Shown: in pieces, positions 57,930 through 64,000 of the stretch
Position numbering within the stretch: position 1 is the stretch's first letter
Layout: each line of letters opens with the position of its first letter
Origin: a virus
Virus record (IMG/VR): IMGVR_UViG_3300006100_000011
Span: 1-64,000 of that record
Direction: 5' to 3' (one strand)
Length of the DNA stretch: 64,000 bases
Made by a program: the position numbers and the translations under genes
Notes under the pieces: generated by a model
Database searches by the model: none
Told to the model about the DNA's origin: nothing
The model's input: only the letters and a program-made list of their open reading frames with translations

Positions 57930-58374
57930 GATTAAAGAACTTAAAGAGCAAGGAAAGCGGATAGGGATAACATTTAGCGCATGGGACCTACTTCATGCCG
58001 GACACATCGCCATGCTTGCCGAAGCCAAAAATCACTGTGACTATCTGATTGCCGGGCTACAGACTGATCCAACCATTGATCGCCCAGATACAAAGAACAA
58101 GCCTGTCCAGTCAATCGTTGAACGTCAAATCCAACTTAGTGCATGTCGCTTTGTTGACGAGATTGTGGTTTACGAAACGGAAAAAGATTTGGTAGATTTA
58201 CTCTTGACATTGCCCCTAGATTGTCGTATATTGGGTGTAGAGTATGAAACTACAGACTTTACTGGTCGCAAAGAATGTGAGCATCGTAATATTGAGTTAA
58301 TCTTTAACAGCCGCGATCATAGCTTTAGTTCAAGTATTCTTCGTAAACGTGTAGCACAAGCAGAAGGAAAGTAA
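57916..58374 (+). CDS. Cytidylyltransferase-like protein (TagD type)
   Basis: ATG at 57916 behind AAAGGAG. The nucleotidyltransferase signature HAGH is H27-A-G-H30, after ITFSAWDLL, and a C-terminal SFSSSILRKRV corresponds to the ISSTxIR-type motif of the superfamily. 152 residues, single domain as in glycerol-3-phosphate cytidylyltransferases. Substrate unknown; might supply an activated alcohol or sugar for glycosyltransferases nearby. Its start lies inside the preceding endonuclease gene. Confidence 0.8.
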   Translation: MIFNKIKELKEQGKRIGITFSAWDLLHAGHIAMLAEAKNHCDYLIAGLQTDPTIDRPDTKNKPVQSIVERQIQLSACRFVDEIVVYETEKDLVDLLLTLPLDCRILGVEYETTDFTGRKECEHRNIELIFNSRDHSFSSSILRKRVAQAEGK

Positions 58375-58375
58375 C

Positions 58376-58591
58376 ATGGAACCTAAGGACCCTAACAAGA
58401 AGTTTAATGACCTATTCAAGAACCTGAACTTTTCGTTCACCGTTCCTGTCGGATTCTATAACTTCAATCAGAAGCATGAAACTCCTGAGGAAATGATTGC
58501 TCGTCTGGACGAGGTTGATGCAGTTGTTGATGCTATGGATAGCTATCCAACTGCAAAGAAAATGCTTGACAAACTGTATGGAAAGTTGTAA
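58376..58591 (+). CDS. Small hypothetical protein (71 aa)
   Basis: ATG one base after the previous stop, ribosome site GAAGGAAAG. Sequence begins Lys/Phe/Asn-rich and ends in an acidic helix (EEMIARLDEVDAVVDAMD). No family recognised. Confidence 0.55.
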   Translation: MEPKDPNKKFNDLFKNLNFSFTVPVGFYNFNQKHETPEEMIARLDEVDAVVDAMDSYPTAKKMLDKLYGKL

Positions 58592-58796
58592 GTTAGACTT
58601 ACACGGCGTTAAGCATCAAGATGTTGATGCGTTAGTGGAGAACTTTGTTCTGATGAATCAGAACAGTTTTCCACTCACCGTCATTTGTGGCAACAGCGTA
58701 AAAATGGTTAAACTAACCGAACAAGTACTAAATAGGATTGGATGCGAATACAAGATGTATCGCTTCGGTGTAATTACAATAGGAAGATTTAAATAA
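58578..58796 (+). CDS. Smr-like small protein (72 aa)
   Basis: ATG at 58578 chosen over earlier in-frame starts that lie in the previous gene. CKLDLHGVKHQDVDALVENF, then LTVICGNSVKMVKLTEQVL, follows the Smr domain pattern (LDLHG ... V.T(G)xGxxx). Smr domains bind or nick nucleic acids or rescue ribosomes. This one is a minimal domain and the TGxG loop is CGNS, so nuclease activity is doubtful. Confidence 0.6.
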   Translation: MESCKLDLHGVKHQDVDALVENFVLMNQNSFPLTVICGNSVKMVKLTEQVLNRIGCEYKMYRFGVITIGRFK

Positions 58797-59029
58797 TGGT
58801 TAACCGCGATAAAGATTGGTGGGTAAAGAGAGCCGCAAATGAGCCGGATGATGCTAATGTCGGGGCTGGCTGCGAACCTCCTTATGAAGCAGTTCCAGCA
58901 TCACGAGCAGGAATGGTTTTACTAAGCATTCGTGCTAAGTTTGCCTGGGTGTGGAGAATAGGTTTGATTAAAAGAACAACAGCGTTTCGTTGGGAAATGG
59001 ACCGCTTTTTGGGGCAGTGGAGCAAATAA
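58796..59029 (+). CDS. Small Trp-rich basic protein (77 aa)
   Basis: Shares a base with the previous stop. Five Trp and many Arg/Lys; a semi-hydrophobic MVLLSIRAKFAWVWRIGLI region might be an amphipathic membrane helix. No family recognised. Confidence 0.5.
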   Translation: MVNRDKDWWVKRAANEPDDANVGAGCEPPYEAVPASRAGMVLLSIRAKFAWVWRIGLIKRTTAFRWEMDRFLGQWSK

Positions 59030-59071
59030 TGCTTCACTTAGCCTTACACCTGTCACCGTGAACTACACACT

Positions 59072-59117
59072 TTTATTTATCTTTTTGATTGACAAACTAT
59101 CCTAAATAGTATATAGT
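59072..59117 (+). promoter_or_regulatory. Sigma70-type promoter with repeated upstream element
   Basis: TTGACA (59089-59094), 17-base spacer, TATAGT (59112-59117). The 24-base stretch 59072-59095 matches 17787-17810 with one difference. A CTAAATA late-like box (59102-59108) lies in the spacer. Confidence 0.75.
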
Positions 59118-59142
59118 AAGACTTTAATATAGGAGAATACAG

Positions 59143-59601
59143 ATGGCCCTCATGCTGTCATATGGCATGAACACTAACATTGCACAGATGGCTTCGCGCT
59201 GTCCTAATGCCATTAGTATTGGCCGTGTTGATATCCCCAACTATCGTCTCGTATTCCGAGGTGTTGCGGATATTGAAGAAAGCTATGGCGATACGTTACA
59301 GTGTGTTCTTTGGGACATCACTGAGAATTGTGAAAAGGCGCTGGATATCCTTGAGGGCTTCCCAGACTTTTATGGCAAGGAATATATTGACGTAACTTTT
59401 GGGAAAAAGACGTATACCGCAATGATCTATAAGATGATCGGTAGTGATCTTGGTTACTCTATCCCGAGCAGTTACTATCAAGAAATGCTAGAAGACGGTT
59501 ATGCTGATCATGGTCTAGATGTACAGCAAATCTATGAAGCAGAAGGTTTTTGTGAAGTAGAAGATACACTAGACTGGATTAACCGTCGCTATGCGTACTA
59601 A
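59143..59601 (+). CDS. Gamma-glutamylcyclotransferase (AIG2)-like protein
   Basis: YGMNTN near residue 7, RCPNAISIG, YRLVFRGVADIE and the CEKALDILEGFP segment with its acidic residues match the GGCT/AIG2 fold; 152 residues, single domain. Family members remove gamma-glutamyl groups from peptides or amines. In a phage it could act on glutathione or on gamma-glutamyl-modified bases or proteins, unproven. AGGAGAAT ribosome site. Confidence 0.8.
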   Translation: MALMLSYGMNTNIAQMASRCPNAISIGRVDIPNYRLVFRGVADIEESYGDTLQCVLWDITENCEKALDILEGFPDFYGKEYIDVTFGKKTYTAMIYKMIGSDLGYSIPSSYYQEMLEDGYADHGLDVQQIYEAEGFCEVEDTLDWINRRYAY

Positions 59602-59661
59602 AGTGGTCTTTGATACTCACCCCACTATAAACATTCTGCGTGTCATCTAAGGAGAAAAAGA

Positions 59662-60204
59662 ATGTCTTTTATTGATGATGCAACTAAGAAATATAAGTTA
59701 GAAACACGACCGCAGATGTCGTACAAGTATACCAGCACTAAGGAGTGGCATGACGCATTCCCGTGTGCATATCGTCAGTGGCGAGCCGATAGCCACTGTA
59801 ATCAGATTCATGGTTACAGTTTCACTATCAAGGTATACTTTGGTGCCGACACGTTAGACGCACGTAATTGGTGTGCAGACTACGGCGGCTTGAAGGACCT
59901 TAAGGGTATTCTTGAGGATCAGTTTGATCATACCCTTCTTGTAGCAGAAGACGATCCGGATATGGATGTGTTCAAATTGTTGCAAGAACGTGGTATGGCT
60001 AAGTTGACTATCATCCCTGCAACTGGGTGTGAAGCACTTGCCGACATGATCTATAACTTCATCAACGGTGTTTACATTCCAGACCATTGGGGTGCAGGTG
60101 AAGCCGATCGTCTTTGGTGCTATCGCGTTGAAGTTCGTGAAACACAGAGCAACATGGCTTTCCGTGAAGGTCATCGTGAATGGCATGAGGATTTGCTGGG
60201 ATGA
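59662..60204 (+). CDS. queD: QueD-like 6-carboxytetrahydropterin synthase
   Basis: Tunnelling-fold enzyme acting after FolE in preQ0 synthesis. CNQIHGYSFTIKVYF gives the Cys and His core, DYGGLKDLKGILEDQFDHTLL matches the D-F/Y-x-x-L-K and FDH.xL motifs, and VEVRETQSN the late strand with Glu. The first His zinc ligand expected in the AxHR segment is Tyr (CAYRQW), and HGY replaces HGH, so metal binding may differ. TAAGGAG ribosome site. Confidence 0.85.
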   Translation: MSFIDDATKKYKLETRPQMSYKYTSTKEWHDAFPCAYRQWRADSHCNQIHGYSFTIKVYFGADTLDARNWCADYGGLKDLKGILEDQFDHTLLVAEDDPDMDVFKLLQERGMAKLTIIPATGCEALADMIYNFINGVYIPDHWGAGEADRLWCYRVEVRETQSNMAFREGHREWHEDLLG

Positions 60205-60374
60205 TTGAATGTTCTTGTGAAGAGGTTTGCTTTCGCTGGGGCAAAAATAGTGATGGATCAGGTGGATTCTTCTGTCCACGCAACCCATATGATGATACTA
60301 AATGCAAGCAGCTTCTTTACGGAAACATGAGGCCGACCATCATGCACAAGGATACAGTAGATAATGACAAATAA
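60201..60374 (+). CDS. Small Cys-rich protein (57 aa)
   Basis: ATG overlaps the queD stop (ATGA). Five Cys in the first ~35 residues (ECSCEEVC, FFCPR, KCKQ) suggest a zinc-binding knuckle. Overlaps the next gene by 11 bases. Unrecognised. Confidence 0.55.
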   Translation: MIECSCEEVCFRWGKNSDGSGGFFCPRNPYDDTKCKQLLYGNMRPTIMHKDTVDNDK

Positions 60375-60858
60375 AGTATACTACACCGATGAACAGATTG
60401 ACACATTGGTTCATAATATCATGCGTCAAATGATCAAGGATCATTGGGTGCCTGATTATGTTGTTGGACTGACTCGTGGGGGCCTAGTCCCTGCACTTAA
60501 GATTAGTCATTATCTCGACATTCCTATGGAGACACTTAAGGTCAGTCTTCGTGACGGTGGCGAATCTGAATCTAACTGCTGGATGGCAGAAGACGCCTAC
60601 AATGGTAAGAACATTCTAATCGTTGATGATATCAATGATACTGGTGCAACACTCAACTGGATCAAGAATGATTGGGCATGTAGCGCATTCAAACATGATC
60701 CTAAGTGGGACGGTATTTGGAATGAAAGTGTTCGCTTCGCTACATTAGTTGACAATGACGTAAGCCTAGTTGAAGTTAACTATATCGGTGAGAGTATCAA
60801 TAAGGCAGAAAACCCAGTTTGGGTCGTCTTCCCCTGGGAAGAATGGTGGAAAAGGTAG
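60364..60858 (+). CDS. Purine-type phosphoribosyltransferase
   Basis: The PRPP-binding motif is ILIVDDINDTGATL; the N-terminal VVGLTRGGLVPAL matches the R-G-G-L loop of xanthine/hypoxanthine phosphoribosyltransferases. 164 residues. It would salvage a purine base to a nucleotide, possibly related to guanine or deazaguanine metabolism given queD and queE on either side. Specificity cannot be read from the sequence. Confidence 0.85.
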   Translation: MTNKVYYTDEQIDTLVHNIMRQMIKDHWVPDYVVGLTRGGLVPALKISHYLDIPMETLKVSLRDGGESESNCWMAEDAYNGKNILIVDDINDTGATLNWIKNDWACSAFKHDPKWDGIWNESVRFATLVDNDVSLVEVNYIGESINKAENPVWVVFPWEEWWKR

Positions 60859-60887
60859 TTGACAATGTTTACATTTCAGCTTATAAT
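60859..60887 (+). promoter_or_regulatory. Consensus promoter inside gene 60865, ahead of queE
   Basis: TTGACA (60859-60864), 17-base spacer, TATAAT (60882-60887), a perfect hexamer match. The predicted start near 60894 lies within the small membrane gene, so the message would serve queE and downstream genes. Confidence 0.65.
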
Positions 60888-61095
60888 TATAACTGTACTA
60901 TGTGCTGCCGGGTCCTTTATATTGTACAAAAACTGGATGCATGAAATCAATTCAGGCAATAAACCGCAGTGCGTAACAAAGGGCGACATGTATTGTAATC
61001 ATGTAGGTTGGTGTGATGCAGAAATCGCACTGTACCCAGATGAATATGAAATAGAAATGAAAAGATTAAAGAATGACAAAAATCAAGATCAGTGA
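60865..61095 (+). CDS. Small membrane protein (76 aa)
   Basis: ATG at 60865; an in-frame TTG at 60859 is also possible. One membrane helix (FTFQLIIITVLCAAGSFILY) followed by a short charged region with two Cys (QCVTKGDMYCNHVGWCD adds a third). Overlaps queE by 23 bases. No family recognised. Confidence 0.55.
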   Translation: MFTFQLIIITVLCAAGSFILYKNWMHEINSGNKPQCVTKGDMYCNHVGWCDAEIALYPDEYEIEMKRLKNDKNQDQ

Positions 61096-61933
61096 ACTAT
61101 TTTACTCAATTCAGGGTGAAGGTCGTTATATGGGTGTACCGAGCGTGTTCTTACGCACGTTCGGTTGTAATTTTAAATGCAGTGGGTTCGGTATGCCCAA
61201 GGGAGAACTATCAAGTGAGCGAGAACAAATCAATCCCGAAGATTACAAGGAATATGGCGAACTTCCGCTCGTCACTACGGGATGCGACTCGTATGCATCC
61301 TGGGATCCTCGCTTTAAGCATCTTTCTCCCGTTAGGGATATTGATTCCATTGTCAATAGTATTATGGAACTCCTTCCGTTTGGGGAATGGCGAGACGAAC
61401 ACCTCGTCATCACAGGAGGAGAACCACTCCTAGGTTGGCAACGTGCTTTTCCTGAACTACTGAGTCATCCTAAGATGCAGGGTCTTAAAGAGATTACTTT
61501 TGAGACCAATGGTACTCAGGAGCTATCCCCTGCTGTTGCTGATTATCTTGAGGCTTGGGCATGGCATGATGATCGTCCGCACCCCGGCTTTGAGCGAGAA
61601 ATTACTTTCAGCGTCAGTGCTAAGTTGAGTTGTTCAGGTGAGTCTCGTGAAGACGCAATCAAGCCTGAGGTTGTTGCAAGCTATCAAAATGTAGGTCACG
61701 TTTATCTCAAGTTTGTTGTTGCAACAGAAGATGATATTAATGAAGCACTTGAAACTGTCAAGATTTATCGTGATGCAGGATTTAAGGGTGATGTTTATCT
61801 GATGCCAGTTGGTGGTGTTGAAAGCGTCTATGCTCTCAACAACAAGAATGTTGCATTGGCTGCAATGAAGCATGGTCTTCGTTATTCGGACAGGCTCCAG
61901 GTGCCACTTTTCAAAAACCAATGGGCAACTTAA
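61073..61933 (+). CDS. queE: 7-carboxy-7-deazaguanine synthase (radical SAM)
   Basis: Radical SAM enzyme of the preQ0 pathway. FYSIQGEG, LRTFGCNFKC with the first two cluster Cys, then TTGCDSYASWD where QueE normally has CDT-YAWD directly after the second Cys. About 35 residues are inserted between the second and third Cys. VITGGEPLL and TFETNGTQ are the SAM-binding motifs. 286 residues, longer than E. coli QueE (223) owing to the insert and a mid-protein extension. Stop overlaps the next start. Confidence 0.9.
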   Translation: MTKIKISELFYSIQGEGRYMGVPSVFLRTFGCNFKCSGFGMPKGELSSEREQINPEDYKEYGELPLVTTGCDSYASWDPRFKHLSPVRDIDSIVNSIMELLPFGEWRDEHLVITGGEPLLGWQRAFPELLSHPKMQGLKEITFETNGTQELSPAVADYLEAWAWHDDRPHPGFEREITFSVSAKLSCSGESREDAIKPEVVASYQNVGHVYLKFVVATEDDINEALETVKIYRDAGFKGDVYLMPVGGVESVYALNNKNVALAAMKHGLRYSDRLQVPLFKNQWAT

Positions 61934-63261
61934 TGAAACGTATCGGATTCCTAGTTAGTTCACAGACATTGATTCCACATGGTGGTATCGGTCAGTTCAC
62001 AAAGAGTTTTTGTGACTTGATGAACACACATGGAATATATGTAGATATTATCACAGATAAGAGTCCTCAGGGTGTAGCTGATGAGTTTATCAAAGAACTC
62101 AAAGCAAATATCATCTACCCTAGCAATCCAATGCGCTATACCGATCATAGTGCTATCTTTATGTATGAGGATAGTTACTGCTATGAGCGTATGGCTAACT
62201 TTCGTGACGCTACGATCAAGGCATTAACTACGAATATTTACGATGCATTTGTGTGCAATACCTATGAAACTATTCAGGTAATCTCTACGCTTGGATTGTC
62301 AGATTATATTCAGACTATTGCATACACTCATCTAGAAAGTCAAATCTTCAAAAATACTAAGAATCCATTTCTTGACAGTGTAAACGAAATGATGCGTTTA
62401 CAATTAAAGATGGATAACATCACTATCGGCACACAAAGTACGTTCAATAAATTGCATTTTGACAATGCGGTTCATCTTCCTATTCCCCTTCCCGAAAAAG
62501 GCTTGTTACAAGAATATGACAAGCCTCGCGAGGGAGTATTGTTTATTGGACGTTGGGAAGAAGGTAAGAATCCTGAACTCTATCTTGACTTGATTGAACA
62601 GACTAAGCTACCTGCTCGTGTAATGACAAGTGCTAATGGTGCTAAGAAGTTTGAAGAACGATTGAAGAAGATCGGAGTTGACTACAAGATTGCTGTCAGT
62701 GTCATTGGAGAAGAGAAGGTAGACTTCATCACAAGCTGCCGTGTAGCATTCAACCCTAGCACTGTAGAAAGCTATGGCATTGCATTTCTTGAACAGATGA
62801 TTCAGCTACCTACGTTTGCGCTTGAGAATCAACGCTGGACGCAGAACTTCCCCAGCACACAGTTCTTCACTACCAGTAAAAAGCATATGGTTGAGGATAT
62901 CAAGTTTGTCTATGAGAGATATCCTACGGCAAAAGACTGGTATACTGCATATGTTTCAGTGAATCATTTCAAGATTCATGAGGATGCAGCGTTTCATAAG
63001 TGGAATCATTGTTTCAATGAGTTTGAATCTAAGAAATCAAACAACAATACAGCTAAGATTTGTAATGAAACCACTGTTAAATATAGTGACTTTATCAAAA
63101 GTTTGAAGCGCAACATTATCTGTATTGACGATGTTAGGTCTGTGTTGTCTAATAAACATAAGTTTAGAATCATCTACACTGACAAGGAAACTTGGCTGAC
63201 TAAGGATCCTACATTTGAACCCGTAGAAGAAGTAACTGGAATGGGATTGTTTGACTTTTGA
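61933..63261 (+). CDS. GT-B glycosyltransferase (GT4-like)
   Basis: ATG at 61933 overlaps the queE stop; an in-frame ATG at 61921 lies inside queE. N-terminal acceptor domain with PHGGIGQFTKSF; C-terminal domain begins VLFIGRWEEGKNPELYLDLI and includes FNPSTVESYGIAFLEQM with the GT4 E-x7-E loop. A ~90-residue C-terminal extension is unassigned. Related in its nucleotide-sugar domain to the protein at 53352. May decorate deazaguanine-modified DNA or surface structures; unproven. Confidence 0.8.
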   Translation: MKRIGFLVSSQTLIPHGGIGQFTKSFCDLMNTHGIYVDIITDKSPQGVADEFIKELKANIIYPSNPMRYTDHSAIFMYEDSYCYERMANFRDATIKALTTNIYDAFVCNTYETIQVISTLGLSDYIQTIAYTHLESQIFKNTKNPFLDSVNEMMRLQLKMDNITIGTQSTFNKLHFDNAVHLPIPLPEKGLLQEYDKPREGVLFIGRWEEGKNPELYLDLIEQTKLPARVMTSANGAKKFEERLKKIGVDYKIAVSVIGEEKVDFITSCRVAFNPSTVESYGIAFLEQMIQLPTFALENQRWTQNFPSTQFFTTSKKHMVEDIKFVYERYPTAKDWYTAYVSVNHFKIHEDAAFHKWNHCFNEFESKKSNNNTAKICNETTVKYSDFIKSLKRNIICIDDVRSVLSNKHKFRIIYTDKETWLTKDPTFEPVEEVTGMGLFDF

Positions 63262-63269
63262 GAAAGTGC

Positions 63270-63298
63270 TTGACAATGACTCAAGATAATGATAGAGT
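63270..63298 (+). promoter_or_regulatory. Early promoter of uvsE, leaderless
   Basis: TTGACA (63270-63275), 17-base spacer, TAGAGT (63293-63298), then seven bases to ATG at 63306. Confidence 0.7.
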
Positions 63299-63305
63299 GG
63301 ATACT

Positions 63306-64000
63306 ATGACAAACACTATCAAACGCATCGGCTTTGCCTGTAAGTGGGCAGAAATCAATCACAAGGGCGAAATCGTCAGTACTGAAGGACTCAATACTGG
63401 TGGTACAACCTATGCATGGGCAAAGCGTAATACTCGCAGTAAGGTCGAGGACAAGTTGATTGAGGTTGCTAAACGCAATGTTCTCAACACTCATGCCCTC
63501 GTCAAGAAGGTAGCAACACTACCTCCCGAGTTGCGTATGCTTCGTCTTACCAGCGATATGCTATCGTTCTATACTATGGACGAATACAAGGACTTCTGGA
63601 CTCGTCAGGATGTTCAGGATAGTCTTGCTCGTTGGTTTGCTCCTATCGGCAAGACCGCTCGTGACAACAATGTTCGTATCAGCTTTCATCCCGATCAGTT
63701 CGTGGTTCTCGCTAGTGATCGTGAGGAAGTAGTCAACAAGAGCATTGAGGAATTTGAGTATCACGTTGACATGGCTCGTTGGATGGGCTATGGTAGTAAC
63801 TTTCAGGATATCAAGATCAACGTTCATATCTCAGGTCGTCAAGGTCCTGATGGTATCAAGCGTGTAATGTCTCGTCTTAGTCCCGAGGCACGTAATAGTA
63901 TTACTATTGAGAATGACGAAATGACATGGGGCATTGATGCAAGTCTTGAGCTTGTTGATACTTGCCCATTGGTCTTGGACATTCATCATCACTGGGTAAA
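63306..64000 (+). CDS. uvsE: UV damage endonuclease UvsE/UvdE (3' truncated by window)
   Basis: TIM-barrel endonuclease that nicks 5' to UV photoproducts. RIGFACKWAEIN, LRMLRLTSDML, VRISFHPDQFVVLAS, WMGYG...DIKINVHISG and ITIENDE follow the UvdE pattern, including metal-binding His and Glu residues; HHHWV occurs at the window edge. 231 residues are visible, so perhaps 60-80 are missing. Transcribed from a leaderless early-type promoter. Confidence 0.9.
   Translation, partial: MTNTIKRIGFACKWAEINHKGEIVSTEGLNTGGTTYAWAKRNTRSKVEDKLIEVAKRNVLNTHALVKKVATLPPELRMLRLTSDMLSFYTMDEYKDFWTRQDVQDSLARWFAPIGKTARDNNVRISFHPDQFVVLASDREEVVNKSIEEFEYHVDMARWMGYGSNFQDIKINVHISGRQGPDGIKRVMSRLSPEARNSITIENDEMTWGIDASLELVDTCPLVLDIHHHWV

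Noticed and set aside
58211-58239. TTGACA-17-TATATT promoter-like sequence within the cytidylyltransferase gene
   Set aside because: Good match but deep within a gene and not placed before a start codon; may be chance.

Overview
This window is a contiguous piece of a large T4-like (tevenvirus-type) myophage genome. The evidence is a T4-type replication set (family B DNA polymerase gp43, sliding clamp gp45, clamp loader gp44), a DsbA homologue, a gp31-like co-chaperonin, PhoH, UvsE, and more than fifteen T4-style late promoter boxes (ATAAATA or a close variant) directly upstream of genes. Genes are packed with 1-4 base overlaps and almost all lie on the + strand; only phoH and one HNH gene are on the - strand. 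No tRNA, rRNA or CRISPR was seen, and no gene-free stretch exceeds 300 bases. Host is inference only: the TorF-type porin, CsgG/CsgF and CHASE2 cyclase suggest a Gram-negative proteobacterium, perhaps a freshwater or marine betaproteobacterium.

Layout. 1-10.3 kb: end of a collagen-like tail fibre gene, a run of small genes with four 2-oxoglutarate/Fe(II) oxygenases, a GH19 endolysin and large virion proteins. 10.3-22.4 kb: a DnaE-like fragment, co-chaperonin, clamp loader, phoH, a 3-TM holin candidate, DnaJ and ClpA-like chaperones, two HNH genes. 22.4-37 kb: a series of large multidomain proteins (nucleotidyltransferase/HD hydrolase, three ParB-like modules with a methyltransferase-like core, amidoligase, second GH19, Dps), several starting with a short peptide resembling the T4 capsid-targeting sequence and divided by L/I/M-x-E motifs that look like prohead protease sites; I read these as head-packaged, injected 'polyvalent' proteins. 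37-45.4 kb: two one-TM holin-like proteins, then a curli-type secretion module (csgF, csgG, two curlin-repeat proteins, FecR-domain protein, CHASE2 adenylate cyclase, small exported protein) and, under its own late promoter, a TorF porin. 45.4-64 kb: a GATase-like protein lacking its catalytic Cys, a zinc-protease-like protein, dsbA, gp43, gp45, a DpdA/TGT-like transglycosylase with folE, queD and queE (7-deazaguanine DNA modification), two GT-B glycosyltransferases, two GIY-YIG-type endonuclease genes, many small proteins, and the start of uvsE.

How it fits together. Early/middle promoters (TTGACA-17-TATAAT type) lie before the DnaE-like fragment, dnaJ, dsbA, the gp45 operon, queE and uvsE; several place the start codon at the predicted first transcribed base (leaderless). 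Late promoters precede virion, internal-protein and homing-endonuclease genes. In at least seven cases a hairpin that would hide the ribosome site or start codon in read-through RNA has its upstream arm before the predicted late start site, so late RNA would escape the block, as known for T4 late genes and I-TevI.

The two most unusual systems are the curli-plus-cyclase operon and the capsid-targeted, protease-site-punctuated polyvalent proteins.
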